Below are positions 1 to 8,021 of a stretch of 21,803 nucleotides of DNA, one piece after another (position 1 is the first letter of the stretch; every line of letters begins with the position of its first letter). Made by a program: the position numbers and the translations under genes. This DNA comes from UBA922 sp964565405 (GTDB taxonomy: Bacteria > Patescibacteriota > Patescibacteriia > Magasanikbacterales > UBA922): NCBI GenBank assembly GCA_964565405.1, contig CAZMEW010000018.1, positions 1 to 21,803 on the forward strand, given 5' to 3'. The notes beneath the pieces were generated by a model, which saw only the letters and a list, made by a program, of their open reading frames with translations, did no database searches and was not told the DNA's origin.

Positions 1-71
1 GTCAACAGTGCGGTTTTTGGGCATTTTTGAACCAAAAAATATCGATAATTTGACAATTTTTGGGCTAATTC

Positions 72-112
72 TTGCTAAAGGTGCTACTTTAGGATAGAAT
101 TTTAGGTATACT
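72..112 (+). promoter_or_regulatory. candidate valS promoter
   Basis: Two alternatives are visible. One is TTGCTA (72-77), a 17-nt spacer and TAGAAT (95-100), giving a short leader. The other is a lone TATACT (107-112) ending 9 nt before the ATG, which would give an almost leaderless mRNA. No Shine-Dalgarno is present. A TTGACA at 50-55 has no -10 at a proper distance. Confidence 0.45.
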
Positions 113-121
113 GGAACCTCT

Positions 122-3100
122 ATGAAAGAGAACGAATTACCCAAGGCTTACGAACCAAGACAATATGAAGACGCTATATACAAACGCTCGCTTGAAAGCG
201 GTTTTTTTGCGCCAGAGAAGATTTTAGAGTGGGGGAAAAAGAGGAAGAAACACGAAAGCTTTAGTATTGTCCTCCCACCACCCAATGTGACAGGTACTCT
301 CCATATGGGGCACGCAGTCATGCTTGCGGTACAAGATGTGATGACGCGGTATCATCGGATGAAGGGGGATCGGACGCTCTGGATTCCAGGAACCGATCAT
401 GCGGCTGTCGCAACTGAATCAAAAGTAGAAAAGATGTTGATTGAAAAGGGGATGAAAAAACCAAAAACAGAACTTGGTCGTGAAAAATTTTTAAGGGAAG
501 TTGAAAAGTTTGCCAAAGATTCTCATGATACGATTGTAAATCAAGCGAAGAAGATGGGAGCATCTCTTGATTGGTCACGCGAAGCCTATACACTTGATGA
601 GCCGCGTAATCGGGCAGTCAATGCACTCTTCAAGATGATGTATGACGATGGACTTATCTATCGCGGGTATCGCGTAATCAATTGGTCAGTCAAGGGACAG
701 TCTACCTGCAGCGATGATGAACTCGTCTATGTTGAGCGACCAGGAAAATTGTATTACTTCACATATGGTCCTGAGTGCCCGATCATGATTGCGACTACTC
801 GGCCTGAGACAAAATTGGGGGACACAGCGATTGCTGTTAATTCAAAAGGAAAATGGAAAAAATATATTGGCAAAGAGTTTGTAATTAAGAATTTTGGTCA
901 GACTGGGCATAAATTAAAACTGAAAGTAATCGGAGATGCTGGAGTTGATGACTCATTTGGTACGGGAGCTCTGGGAGTTACACCTGCACACAGTCAGACT
1001 GATTTTGAGATATATCAAAAAAATAAAGATATTGGGTTGATTCAAGTAATTGGAGAAGATGGTAAAATGACCGAAAAAGCGGGCAAGGCATTTGCAGGGG
1101 TTGCAATAGAAGAAGCACGAAAAAAAGTAGTCGTATGGCTTGAAAAAGAAGGACTGCTCGAAAAAACAGAAGATATAATGCAGAACGTAGGAACTTCTGA
1201 TCGTTTTGGAGATGTTGTCGAACCCCTACCTAAAACGCAGTGGTTTATTGATGTAAATAAAAAGTTCAAGGCCAAAGATTCAAAATTGAAGAATATTAAG
1301 AAGGGTCAAGAAGTAACTTTGAAACAATTGATGCAGACTGTCGTTAAAACAGGTGATATTAAAATTATTCCAGAACGTTTTGATAAAATCTATTTCCATT
1401 GGATTGATAATCTCCGTGACTGGAATATTAGTCGCCAGATTTGGTACGGACATCAGATCCCTGTGTGGTATAAAGGTGAAGAGATTTTTTGTGGTACAAC
1501 AGCTCCAGAAGGAAAAGGATGGACTCGCGACGTTGATACACTCGATACCTGGTTTTCATCAGGTTCGTGGACATTTTCTACGCTTGGCTGGCCTCGCACC
1601 ACAGTCGGATTTGTTCGACATGGTGAAGCAGAGAATAATGTTCAGAAAATCGTCAGCGACGATATTGAAGGTAGTAACTTAACTGAAAAAGGACGGAAGC
1701 AAGTCGCTGATCTAGCAAAGAAGATTAAAAAAGAAAATTTTGAATTGATCGTCGCATCTCCTGTGTTGCGTACTGCACAAACTGCAGAAATTCTCGCAGA
1801 AAAATTGGGACTCCCTATAGAATTTGATGAGCGAATCAGAGAAGTAGGTTTTGGAAAACTTGATCATCATACTGAAACTGAGATTCAAAAAGAACGTAGT
1901 GTAAAGGGGTGGATGGTAAAAACTCCATTTGGCATGGAATCCTATGTGTCTCTGCGCAAGAGAACACATGAATTCATGCAAGAACTCATTGTAAAATATC
2001 CAGGCAAAAAAATACTCGTCGTTTCTCATGGGGATACGCTGGGAGTGTTGAAGCAATTTGGTACTGATGCATATACGAATGATATAGGTAAAACTCAAGA
2101 AAAAGCGACGTGCGATATTCACACATTTGCCAATAATGGAAAACAATCAAACGATTTAGAAGTATTCCATCCGACTTCAGTGCTTGAAACTGGGTATGAC
2201 ATTCTTTTCTTCTGGGTTGCTCGTATGATTCTCATGAGTACGTATGCGCTTGGCGAAGTACCATTTAAGACTGTGTACCTGCATGGACTTGTCCGCGACG
2301 AGCAAGGAAGAAAAATGAGCAAGTCATTGGGTAATATTATTGATCCACTGGAAATGATCAAGAAATACGGAACTGATGCAACACGGCTCTCACTTCTCAT
2401 TGGTGGTACACCGGGTAATGACATGAAATTATCAGAAGAGAAAATTGCAGGATTTAGAAATTTCACCAATAAACTATGGAATATTTCAAGATTCATGTTG
2501 TTGAATATTTCAAAACCAGTAAAAGATATTAAAAACCCCCACGCGCATACTGCTGCGGATGAGTGGATTTTGTGGAAATTAAATACCGTTATTAATCAAT
2601 CAAACAAGTTACTCGTCTCATATCAATTTTCACTTGCAGGTGAAGGTTTAAGAGATTTTACCTGGGGAGATTTGGCTGATTGGTACCTTGAGATCGCAAA
2701 AATTGAAGGAAATAAAGACGAAATTCTTAATTATATTCTTAATACTATACTCAAACTTTGGCATCCCTTTATGCCTTTTGTGACCGAGCAGGTGTGGCAG
2801 GAGATATATGGAGAAAAATCACTTTTGGTGGTAGAAAAATATCCGGAAGAAGTGAAACTGGGTAAGAAAACAGAGGTGGGCATTGTATTTATTGAGAGTG
2901 CTCTGCGAAATATTATTACCAAACTACGTGCACTCAGAACTGAATATCGTATTGAGCCGGGAAAAAAAGTAGTAGCAGGAGTAAGTTCGGTAAAATATAA
3001 GGGCTTGCTGCGAGAGTACGCACCAGTGTTTATGCGTTTAGCAGGTCTTGAAAATCTGTCAGAAGGTAAAAAGCCTGTAGGAACGACTTCATTTGTAGAA

Positions 3101-3340
3101 TCAGGAGTCGAAGTCTGGATTGATTTCACTAGCGCGGTTGATACCAAGAAAGAAAAAGCTCGAATCGAAAAAGAAATTGCAACGGTAGAACCCTACGTGA
3201 TAGGGCTTGAGAAAAAATTACAGAATAATGAATTTATGAAGAATGCACCAAAATCAGTGGTCGAGAAAGAGCGGCAGAAATTGGAAGAGGGAAAACAAAA
3301 GCTTGAAGCTCTAAAGAATCAATTAAAATTAATAACCTAA
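122..3340 (+). CDS. valS: valine--tRNA ligase with inserted histidine-phosphatase domain
   Basis: Class I synthetase charging tRNA-Val in the cytoplasm. Visible motifs: HMGH (residues 61-64), the CP1 editing signature TTRPET (225-230), the WFSSG region (about 478-482), KMSKS (731-735), an anticodon-binding region (about 800-960) and a C-terminal coiled coil (about 1005-1068). At 1072 aa it is longer than the usual 870-950 aa because a domain of about 185 residues (492-677) sits between '..STLGWP' and 'DLEVFHPTSVLETG', two stretches that are adjacent in ordinary ValRS. The insert has the full histidine-phosphatase set: RHG (R499, H500), R550, E574 and SHGD with H636. In the editing domain the usual AHDPND reads AHSQTD (S291 replaces the first Asp). 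The ATG at 122 starts just upstream of conserved sequence and follows a promoter. The phosphatase activity and its substrate are not known. Confidence 0.97.
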   Translation: MKENELPKAYEPRQYEDAIYKRSLESGFFAPEKILEWGKKRKKHESFSIVLPPPNVTGTLHMGHAVMLAVQDVMTRYHRMKGDRTLWIPGTDHAAVATESKVEKMLIEKGMKKPKTELGREKFLREVEKFAKDSHDTIVNQAKKMGASLDWSREAYTLDEPRNRAVNALFKMMYDDGLIYRGYRVINWSVKGQSTCSDDELVYVERPGKLYYFTYGPECPIMIATTRPETKLGDTAIAVNSKGKWKKYIGKEFVIKNFGQTGHKLKLKVIGDAGVDDSFGTGALGVTPAHSQTDFEIYQKNKDIGLIQVIGEDGKMTEKAGKAFAGVAIEEARKKVVVWLEKEGLLEKTEDIMQNVGTSDRFGDVVEPLPKTQWFIDVNKKFKAKDSKLKNIKKGQEVTLKQLMQTVVKTGDIKIIPERFDKIYFHWIDNLRDWNISRQIWYGHQIPVWYKGEEIFCGTTAPEGKGWTRDVDTLDTWFSSGSWTFSTLGWPRTTVGFVRHGEAENNVQKIVSDDIEGSNLTEKGRKQVADLAKKIKKENFELIVASPVLRTAQTAEILAEKLGLPIEFDERIREVGFGKLDHHTETEIQKERSVKGWMVKTPFGMESYVSLRKRTHEFMQELIVKYPGKKILVVSHGDTLGVLKQFGTDAYTNDIGKTQEKATCDIHTFANNGKQSNDLEVFHPTSVLETGYDILFFWVARMILMSTYALGEVPFKTVYLHGLVRDEQGRKMSKSLGNIIDPLEMIKKYGTDATRLSLLIGGTPGNDMKLSEEKIAGFRNFTNKLWNISRFMLLNISKPVKDIKNPHAHTAADEWILWKLNTVINQSNKLLVSYQFSLAGEGLRDFTWGDLADWYLEIAKIEGNKDEILNYILNTILKLWHPFMPFVTEQVWQEIYGEKSLLVVEKYPEEVKLGKKTEVGIVFIESALRNIITKLRALRTEYRIEPGKKVVAGVSSVKYKGLLREYAPVFMRLAGLENLSEGKKPVGTTSFVESGVEVWIDFTSAVDTKKEKARIEKEIATVEPYVIGLEKKLQNNEFMKNAPKSVVEKERQKLEEGKQKLEALKNQLKLIT

Positions 3341-3363
3341 ATTACTAATTCTAGTATAGTCAT

Positions 3364-3744
3364 ATGGATAAAAGACAGCAGAGTATCGTGTGGTGGGTCG
3401 CAGGAGTATTAATTCTAGCGGGTATTATTGGCCTCTCAGTATACAAGAAGAATCAGCCGGGACAGTATGATACCTTTGCATCATGTATCAAGGAAAGTGG
3501 GGCTATGTTTTATGGGGCGTTCTGGTGCCCTCACTGCCAGGAGCAGAAGGCGATGTTTGGAAATTCTGCAAAATTACTGCCGTATACTGAATGTTCAACC
3601 CCAAGCAAGGCTCAAACGCAAGTATGTAATGATGCTGGGATTGAATCGTATCCTACCTGGAAATTTACTGATGGTAGTGTACGAACCGGTGTTATGACAT
3701 TTGCAGAATTAACTGATAAAACTAAGTGTGAGGTAGTACAATAA
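3364..3744 (+). CDS. membrane-anchored thioredoxin-like protein (VKOR partner)
   Basis: A 126-aa protein with a short basic N-terminus, one membrane segment (about 9-27) and a thioredoxin-like domain outside the membrane. The active site is CPHC (C55-C58) within 'YGAFWCPHC', followed by a cis-Pro region (Y96-P97) and extra cysteines C41, C77, C88 and C122. The pattern closely matches the thioredoxin-like domain fused to VKOR in some bacteria and plants. Here the VKOR is separate, three genes downstream. It probably oxidises cysteines in exported proteins and is recycled by that VKOR (inference). It lies 23 nt after valS. A TATAGT at 3355-3360 is only 3 nt from the ATG, so if that is a real -10 the start could be GTG at codon 9; otherwise it is cotranscribed with valS. 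Confidence 0.85.
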   Translation: MDKRQQSIVWWVAGVLILAGIIGLSVYKKNQPGQYDTFASCIKESGAMFYGAFWCPHCQEQKAMFGNSAKLLPYTECSTPSKAQTQVCNDAGIESYPTWKFTDGSVRTGVMTFAELTDKTKCEVVQ

Positions 3745-3759
3745 TTTCCATTATTTTGC

Positions 3760-3788
3760 TTGATTTTACCCTTTTTGACTGCTATAGT
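3760..3788 (+). promoter_or_regulatory. tyrS promoter, near-leaderless
   Basis: TTGATT (3760-3765), 17-nt spacer, TATAGT (3783-3788). Transcription would begin near 3795, about 3 nt before the ATG at 3798. This decides the tyrS start, because a longer in-frame start at 3756 would place the promoter inside the coding sequence. Confidence 0.7.
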
Positions 3789-3797
3789 TTCCCCATT

Positions 3798-4979
3798 ATG
3801 AAAGTTTCAACTGATAAGAAAAAAATAGATGAATTACTCTCGCGTGGAGTAGAGGAGGTTATTGATAAGAATCATTTGAGAAAACGCCTAGAATCCGGAG
3901 AAAAGCTTCGAATAAAATTGGGAATCGACCCAACGAGCTCCAACCTTCATCTAGGTCGATCAATCCCACTCCTTAAGATGCGTGATTTTCAAGAATTGGG
4001 ACATCAGGTAGTCTTTATCGTTGGGGATTTTACTGGAATTATCGGGGATACCTCTGATAAAGACGCGGAGCGCCCCATGCTTGCGAGCGATCAAGTAAAG
4101 AAAAACATGAAGAGCTATGTGGAGCAGGCTGGAAAAGTGATTGATATCCAAAAAGCGGAGGTTCACTATAATAGTGAGTGGCTGGGAAAACTGAGTTACG
4201 CTGAATTAGGCGAACAAGCAAATCAGTTTTCTATTGCAGAATTTATTGCCAGAGATAATATCCGACGCAGACTAGATGCCGGTACTCGTGTATCACTTCG
4301 TGAAGTACTGTATCCACTCATGCAGGGATATGATTCGGTTGTCGTGAAAGCAGATGTGGAGCTAGGGGGCACTGATCAGCGTTTCAATCTTCTTGCTGGT
4401 CGAACACTGCAGGAAAAATACAAGCAACAACCACAAGATATCATCATGAACCCACTGGTAGCAGGTACTGATGGAAGAAAGATGAGTTCAAGCTGGGGAA
4501 ACACAGTCAATCTGACTGATGAGCCAAACGAGATGTTTGGGAAAATTATGAGTATTCCGGATGACCTCATTATTTCCTACTTTACCTGTATGACTCGAGT
4601 TCCCATGGAAACAGTTGTTGAATATGCCAAAGAAATAAAAAAAGGGGCAAATCCTCGAGATTACAAAGTGAAATTAGGTGTAGAATTGGTCCGTTTTTAT
4701 CATGGACAAAAAGAGGCTGAAAAAGCCGAAAGCTATTTTGTAAGTACATTTGCAAAAAAAGAAACTCCGACTGACATCAAGGAGTTGAAACCATCTAAAT
4801 ACGATATTATATCTGTATTAGTAGATGCTGGATTTGCCACAGGAACGAGTGACGCACGACGGACGATTGAAGGTAGTGGAGTAAAAATAAATGACAAAAA
4901 AGTAACGTCATATGAAGAAGTGTGTAATCCAGGAGATGTAGTACAGAAGGGAAAAAGATTTTTTGTGAAAATTGTATGA
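3798..4979 (+). CDS. tyrS: tyrosine--tRNA ligase
   Basis: Class I synthetase charging tRNA-Tyr. Residues are numbered from the ATG at 3798 (393 aa). The HIGH-equivalent is HLGR (51-54), following 'GIDPTSSNL'. The substrate region is 'ELGGTDQRFN' (about 188-197), the KMSKS-equivalent is KMSSS (228-232), and a C-terminal S4 RNA-binding domain spans about 330-393. The motifs and length fit the bacterial TyrRS type that has KMSSS and an S4 tail. An in-frame ATG at 3756 would add 14 residues unlike any TyrRS N-terminus and would overlap a good promoter, so 3798 is preferred. The stop codon overlaps the argS start (ATGA), so the two genes are probably translationally coupled. Confidence 0.95.
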   Translation: MKVSTDKKKIDELLSRGVEEVIDKNHLRKRLESGEKLRIKLGIDPTSSNLHLGRSIPLLKMRDFQELGHQVVFIVGDFTGIIGDTSDKDAERPMLASDQVKKNMKSYVEQAGKVIDIQKAEVHYNSEWLGKLSYAELGEQANQFSIAEFIARDNIRRRLDAGTRVSLREVLYPLMQGYDSVVVKADVELGGTDQRFNLLAGRTLQEKYKQQPQDIIMNPLVAGTDGRKMSSSWGNTVNLTDEPNEMFGKIMSIPDDLIISYFTCMTRVPMETVVEYAKEIKKGANPRDYKVKLGVELVRFYHGQKEAEKAESYFVSTFAKKETPTDIKELKPSKYDIISVLVDAGFATGTSDARRTIEGSGVKINDKKVTSYEEVCNPGDVVQKGKRFFVKIV

Positions 4980-6691
4980 TTCGATACGTTCGGGACCACA
5001 TTGCGGGTCTTCTTGAAGCTATTGGTATTGGTGAAGTAGGTATTATCCTCGCTACTCCGCCAAAAAAAGAAATGGGAGACGTAGCGTTTCCTGTTTTTCA
5101 GTATGCAAAAGAACATAAACTAAATCCGGCTGCAGCTGCAAAAATACTTGCAGAAAAATTTAATGCAGAGACAGAAGATACACTGGTCGAGCGCTCCGAG
5201 GCATTTGGTCCATATGTTAATTTTTTTCTCAATCATGTAGAACTCGCACGAATTGTTTTGAATCTCTCGAAGCATGTACAAAGAGAAGTACAAGGAAACG
5301 GTACGATTATCATCGAATACGCATGTCCCAACACGCACAAGGCACTTCATATCGGACATCTTCGCAATCTCATTCTGGGGGAGTCTCTGGTACGTCTACA
5401 TGAATACGCAGGGTATCGAGTAATCCGGACGAATTATCAGGGGGATGTGGGGATGCATATTGCAAAATGTCTGTGGGGAATTGAAAAGTTACATGATGAA
5501 TACAAGAGCGTGCAAACGCAGGGAATCAGTGACCGAGTGAAGTTTATTAGCAAAGCTTATGCGCTCGGAGCGACCGAGTTTGAAAAAAATGAAAGTGTGC
5601 AGGAAGAAATCAAAGGCTACAATGAGATGATTTATAAAAAAGACGAAGCAATTCGAGAGGTATACGAAAAAACACGAGACTGGAGCCTCGAATATCTCGA
5701 AAAAATGTACCAGATCCTTGATACCAAATTTGATCGATACTATTTTGAGTCAGAAGTATTTGATCGGGCTATCGAAATCGTGAATACAGGTAAAAAGAAA
5801 AAGATTTTTGAGAGTAGTCAGGGTGCTGTAATATTCAAAGGAAGTGAATGTGGGCTACATGATCGCGTATTTCTCAATAGTAAGGGGCTCCCAACCTATG
5901 AGGCTAAGGATCTTGCACTTGCTGAGAAGCAGTTTGAAGAGTTTCATCCTGACGGGGTGTATCATGTGATCGGGCCTGAACAAGCGGATTATCTTAAAGT
6001 GGTTTTTAAAGCCCTCGAGTCAACACTACCAGAAAGTACTGGAAAAGAGTTTCATCTGCCATATGGTTGGGTCACTCTTAAGGGGGGGAAGATGAGCTCG
6101 AGGACAGGTAATGTAGTAACTGCAGAAGATTTGATTGGAGAAGTAAAGGAACATATTGCAGCGCATATGGAGGCAAGTGAGGTAAAAGCACAATTAGCGC
6201 AGGAAGAAAAAGAGTTGACTATCGATAGAGTTTCGATGGGGGCTGTGAAATATGCGTTTTTGAAGACTGGGCGCATGAATGATATTGTGTTTGATATGCA
6301 GGAATCGGTGTCTACCTCAGGAGATAGTGGGCCGTATCTCCTCTATATTGTGGCACGCTTCAAGAGTATTTTGGGGAAAAGCACTATCTCTCAAAATGGA
6401 CATGAGCCATATATCCCTCCAGTCCTTGAAAGTGCAGAAAAAGAGCTTATTACCAAACTCGGCGAATTCGAAGCGGTGATAGACGAAGTAATAGAAAAAA
6501 AAGATCCTTCAGGGCTTGCGCAGTATCAATTCGAGCTTGCGCAGGCTGGAAACCATTTTTATCACGAATGTCCAGTACTCAATGCACCTGAACCGATACA
6601 AGGGTTCAGGCTTGCGCTAATCGCCGAAGTAGTACATACTATGGAACGTGGTTTTGACCTCTTGGGGATAGCAAGTGTAGAACACATGTAA
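4976..6691 (+). CDS. argS: arginine--tRNA ligase
   Basis: Class I synthetase charging tRNA-Arg, 571 aa, a normal length. An N-terminal additional domain (about 1-105) is followed by the catalytic core with HIGH at 125-128 ('CPNTHKALHIGHLRN', where most ArgRS have 'SPNxxKPxHxGH'). The core includes 'IRTNYQGDVGMHIAKC', and the KMSKS loop is 'GGKMSSRTGN'. A DALR-type anticodon-binding domain ends in 'LLGIASVEHM'. The start overlaps the tyrS stop by ATGA and has no separate ribosome site. The VKOR gene starts 6 nt after the stop, so tyrS-argS-VKOR read as one operon. Confidence 0.96.
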   Translation: MIRYVRDHIAGLLEAIGIGEVGIILATPPKKEMGDVAFPVFQYAKEHKLNPAAAAKILAEKFNAETEDTLVERSEAFGPYVNFFLNHVELARIVLNLSKHVQREVQGNGTIIIEYACPNTHKALHIGHLRNLILGESLVRLHEYAGYRVIRTNYQGDVGMHIAKCLWGIEKLHDEYKSVQTQGISDRVKFISKAYALGATEFEKNESVQEEIKGYNEMIYKKDEAIREVYEKTRDWSLEYLEKMYQILDTKFDRYYFESEVFDRAIEIVNTGKKKKIFESSQGAVIFKGSECGLHDRVFLNSKGLPTYEAKDLALAEKQFEEFHPDGVYHVIGPEQADYLKVVFKALESTLPESTGKEFHLPYGWVTLKGGKMSSRTGNVVTAEDLIGEVKEHIAAHMEASEVKAQLAQEEKELTIDRVSMGAVKYAFLKTGRMNDIVFDMQESVSTSGDSGPYLLYIVARFKSILGKSTISQNGHEPYIPPVLESAEKELITKLGEFEAVIDEVIEKKDPSGLAQYQFELAQAGNHFYHECPVLNAPEPIQGFRLALIAEVVHTMERGFDLLGIASVEHM

Positions 6692-6697
6692 AATCGT

Positions 6698-7147
6698 ATG
6701 TCTTCAAAAATTATTCAATTTATCACTGATTATCGAGAAGCTCGGATACCCACTTGGCTTTTTTGGCTCATCCTCGTATGTGCGAGTATTGGGTTTCTCG
6801 ATGCGACCTATTTGTCGATTGAGCATGTACTTGCAGCATTTGGTACAGGATCAGTAGATTGTATTGTGGGGTCACCGGGAAACTGCAATATCGTACTCGA
6901 GAGTATTTATTCCAAAGTGATGGGAATTCCGTTATCGTATCTTGGGTTGTTGTACTATACCGCTATTTTGCTTATTATCACTCGTTTACATCTCGTGAGA
7001 GATTTACGCCTCTGGTATGTGCTCCAGGCGATTGTAGGATTTGGATTTATAACAAGCCTATACCTCGTCTACATACAATTATGTGTTCTCTATACTATCT
7101 GTCCATACTGTATGCTCTCAGCCTCAATGTCGACTATCATGTTTGGG
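6698..7147 (+). CDS. VKOR-family quinone-linked disulfide oxidase (3' end in assembly gap)
   Basis: Integral membrane protein of the vitamin K epoxide reductase family, which passes electrons from thioredoxin-like partners to quinone, the role of DsbB. 150 codons are visible before the N-run. Four membrane segments are seen (about 18-35, 78-96, 105-125 and 126-148). The loop cysteines are C55 and C63 and the redox-active CPYC is at 135-138. The gap hides the last residues, and the ORF frame beyond it cannot be trusted because 10 N may be a placeholder. Only a few residues are likely missing, as a terminator hairpin begins right after the gap. The likely partner is the CPHC protein at 3364-3744. 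It is the last gene of the tyrS-argS operon. Confidence 0.88.
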
Positions 7148-7157
7148 NNNNNNNNNN
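7148..7157. other. assembly gap (10 N)
   Basis: Ten Ns interrupt the 3' end of the VKOR gene, just before a hairpin. The true length is unknown. The upstream half of the hairpin probably extends into it. Confidence 0.99.
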
Positions 7158-7182
7158 TAGCCTGACATAGAGGCTATTTTTT
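7158..7182 (+). terminator. Rho-independent terminator after VKOR
   Basis: Stem TAGCCT (7158-7163) / AGGCTA (7171-7176), 7-nt loop, then six T (7177-7182). The stem may continue into the gap. Confidence 0.75.
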
Positions 7183-7211
7183 GTAATGTTTTAAGTTTTT
7201 ATAAAAAAAGG

Positions 7212-7217
7212 TATAAT
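7212..7217 (+). promoter_or_regulatory. -10 box for the small membrane ORF
   Basis: A perfect TATAAT 20 nt upstream of the ATG at 7238 and just after a terminator. No clear -35 is seen. Confidence 0.45.
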
Positions 7218-7237
7218 TCTATCATCCTGAAATCAAT

Positions 7238-7390
7238 ATGCAGCAAAATCAAACTCCAATAAATTCAAGTCATAGCGTTAAACCCTATCTTTTTATTTTT
7301 TTGTTTATAATTACTGTGTTGACGTATTATCGAATTTACATAAGACATGATTATTATGTAATTCCTCTTAAGGAAAACACTACTGAATAA
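7238..7390 (+). CDS. 50-aa single-pass membrane microprotein, unknown
   Basis: ATG at 7238, 50 codons, TAA at 7388-7390. A polar N-terminus is followed by one hydrophobic segment (about 17-31, 'YLFIFLFIITVLTYY') and a basic/tyrosine-rich, then acidic tail. It is preceded by a terminator and a perfect TATAAT, and the next gene starts 20 nt after the stop, which suggests a two-gene unit with the seven-TM protein. No family is recognised. The ORF is short and A+T rich, so it could be a chance reading frame. The hydrophobic profile, the promoter and the tight spacing argue for a real gene. Confidence 0.5.
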   Translation: MQQNQTPINSSHSVKPYLFIFLFIITVLTYYRIYIRHDYYVIPLKENTTE

Positions 7391-7410
7391 TCTTCTGAAG
7401 TTAATTTTTT

Positions 7411-8004
7411 ATGTCAGATTTCACGTTAGAACAAGTAGTAGGGGTCGTCGCGGGTGTAATGTCATTTGTTGCATATTTATCATATACTGTAAGTATGGTA
7501 CGTGGGACATGTCGACCAAATCGCATGACTTGGATGACGCTTACTGTAATTGGATTTGGGCTTGCAATAAGTTATTATGCATCAGGAGCGAGAGAAACTA
7601 TGTGGATTGCGCTTTCGTATTTTGTTGGCCCGTTAGTTATTTCATTATTTTCTATAAAATACGGTGAGGGTGGCTGGGACCCGCTTGATCGTTGGTGTAT
7701 TGCAGGTGTTGTAATCAGTCTTTTATTATGGTGGATTTTCAACTCAGCACTTGTGTCATTGGTCGCAAATTTAGTTGTTGATCTATTTGCGTTAATTCCC
7801 ACAATTAAAAAATCAATTGTTGATCCTGTAGGCGAAGATCGTAATGCATGGGCACTTGAGAGTTCATCAAATATTGTAAATTTATTCGCGGTTAAACCAT
7901 GGACGTTCGCAATAGCGAGTTATCCAGTTTATTTGGTGGTGATTAATCTGATTATCACCATTGCACTGTGGTTACCAAGAAAAAATAATAAGAATAAAAA
8001 ATAA
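7411..8004 (+). CDS. seven-TM membrane protein, PQ-loop/SWEET-like topology
   Basis: A 197-aa very hydrophobic protein with about seven membrane segments (roughly 9-29, 41-58, 65-83, 95-113, 115-131, 148-164, 168-188) and a lysine/asparagine-rich tail. The segment after TM1 ('AYLSYTVSMVRGTCRPNRMT') and the one after TM5 ('IPTIKKS') are laid out like the two PQ-loop repeats of small sugar/amino-acid carriers. The Pro-Gln pair itself is not kept: it is S-Y in the first repeat and P-T in the second. The 3+1+3 pattern is my reading from hydrophobicity, not a search result. It lies 20 nt after the microprotein gene. The substrate is unknown. Confidence 0.72.
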   Translation: MSDFTLEQVVGVVAGVMSFVAYLSYTVSMVRGTCRPNRMTWMTLTVIGFGLAISYYASGARETMWIALSYFVGPLVISLFSIKYGEGGWDPLDRWCIAGVVISLLLWWIFNSALVSLVANLVVDLFALIPTIKKSIVDPVGEDRNAWALESSSNIVNLFAVKPWTFAIASYPVYLVVINLIITIALWLPRKNNKNKK

Positions 8005-8005
8005 G

Positions 8006-8011
8006 TATAAT
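8006..8011 (+). promoter_or_regulatory. -10 box of the SET gene
   Basis: A perfect TATAAT ending 10 nt before the ATG at 8022, predicting a leader of about 3 nt. There is no Shine-Dalgarno and no convincing -35. Confidence 0.5.
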
Positions 8012-8021
8012 CAATATAAAT

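Noticed and set aside
50..55. TTGACA as the valS -35
   Set aside because: No -10-like hexamer lies 15-19 nt downstream.
1353..1682. Overlapping + strand frame inside valS
   Set aside because: It lies fully in the ValRS/phosphatase coding region in another frame, with no recognisable protein features.
1712..2146. Minus-strand frame opposite the phosphatase insert
   Set aside because: The + strand frame carries all catalytic motifs; the minus-strand frame has none.
3756..3797. Longer tyrS start adding 14 residues
   Set aside because: The extension overlaps a TTGATT-17-TATAGT promoter and adds residues unlike TyrRS.
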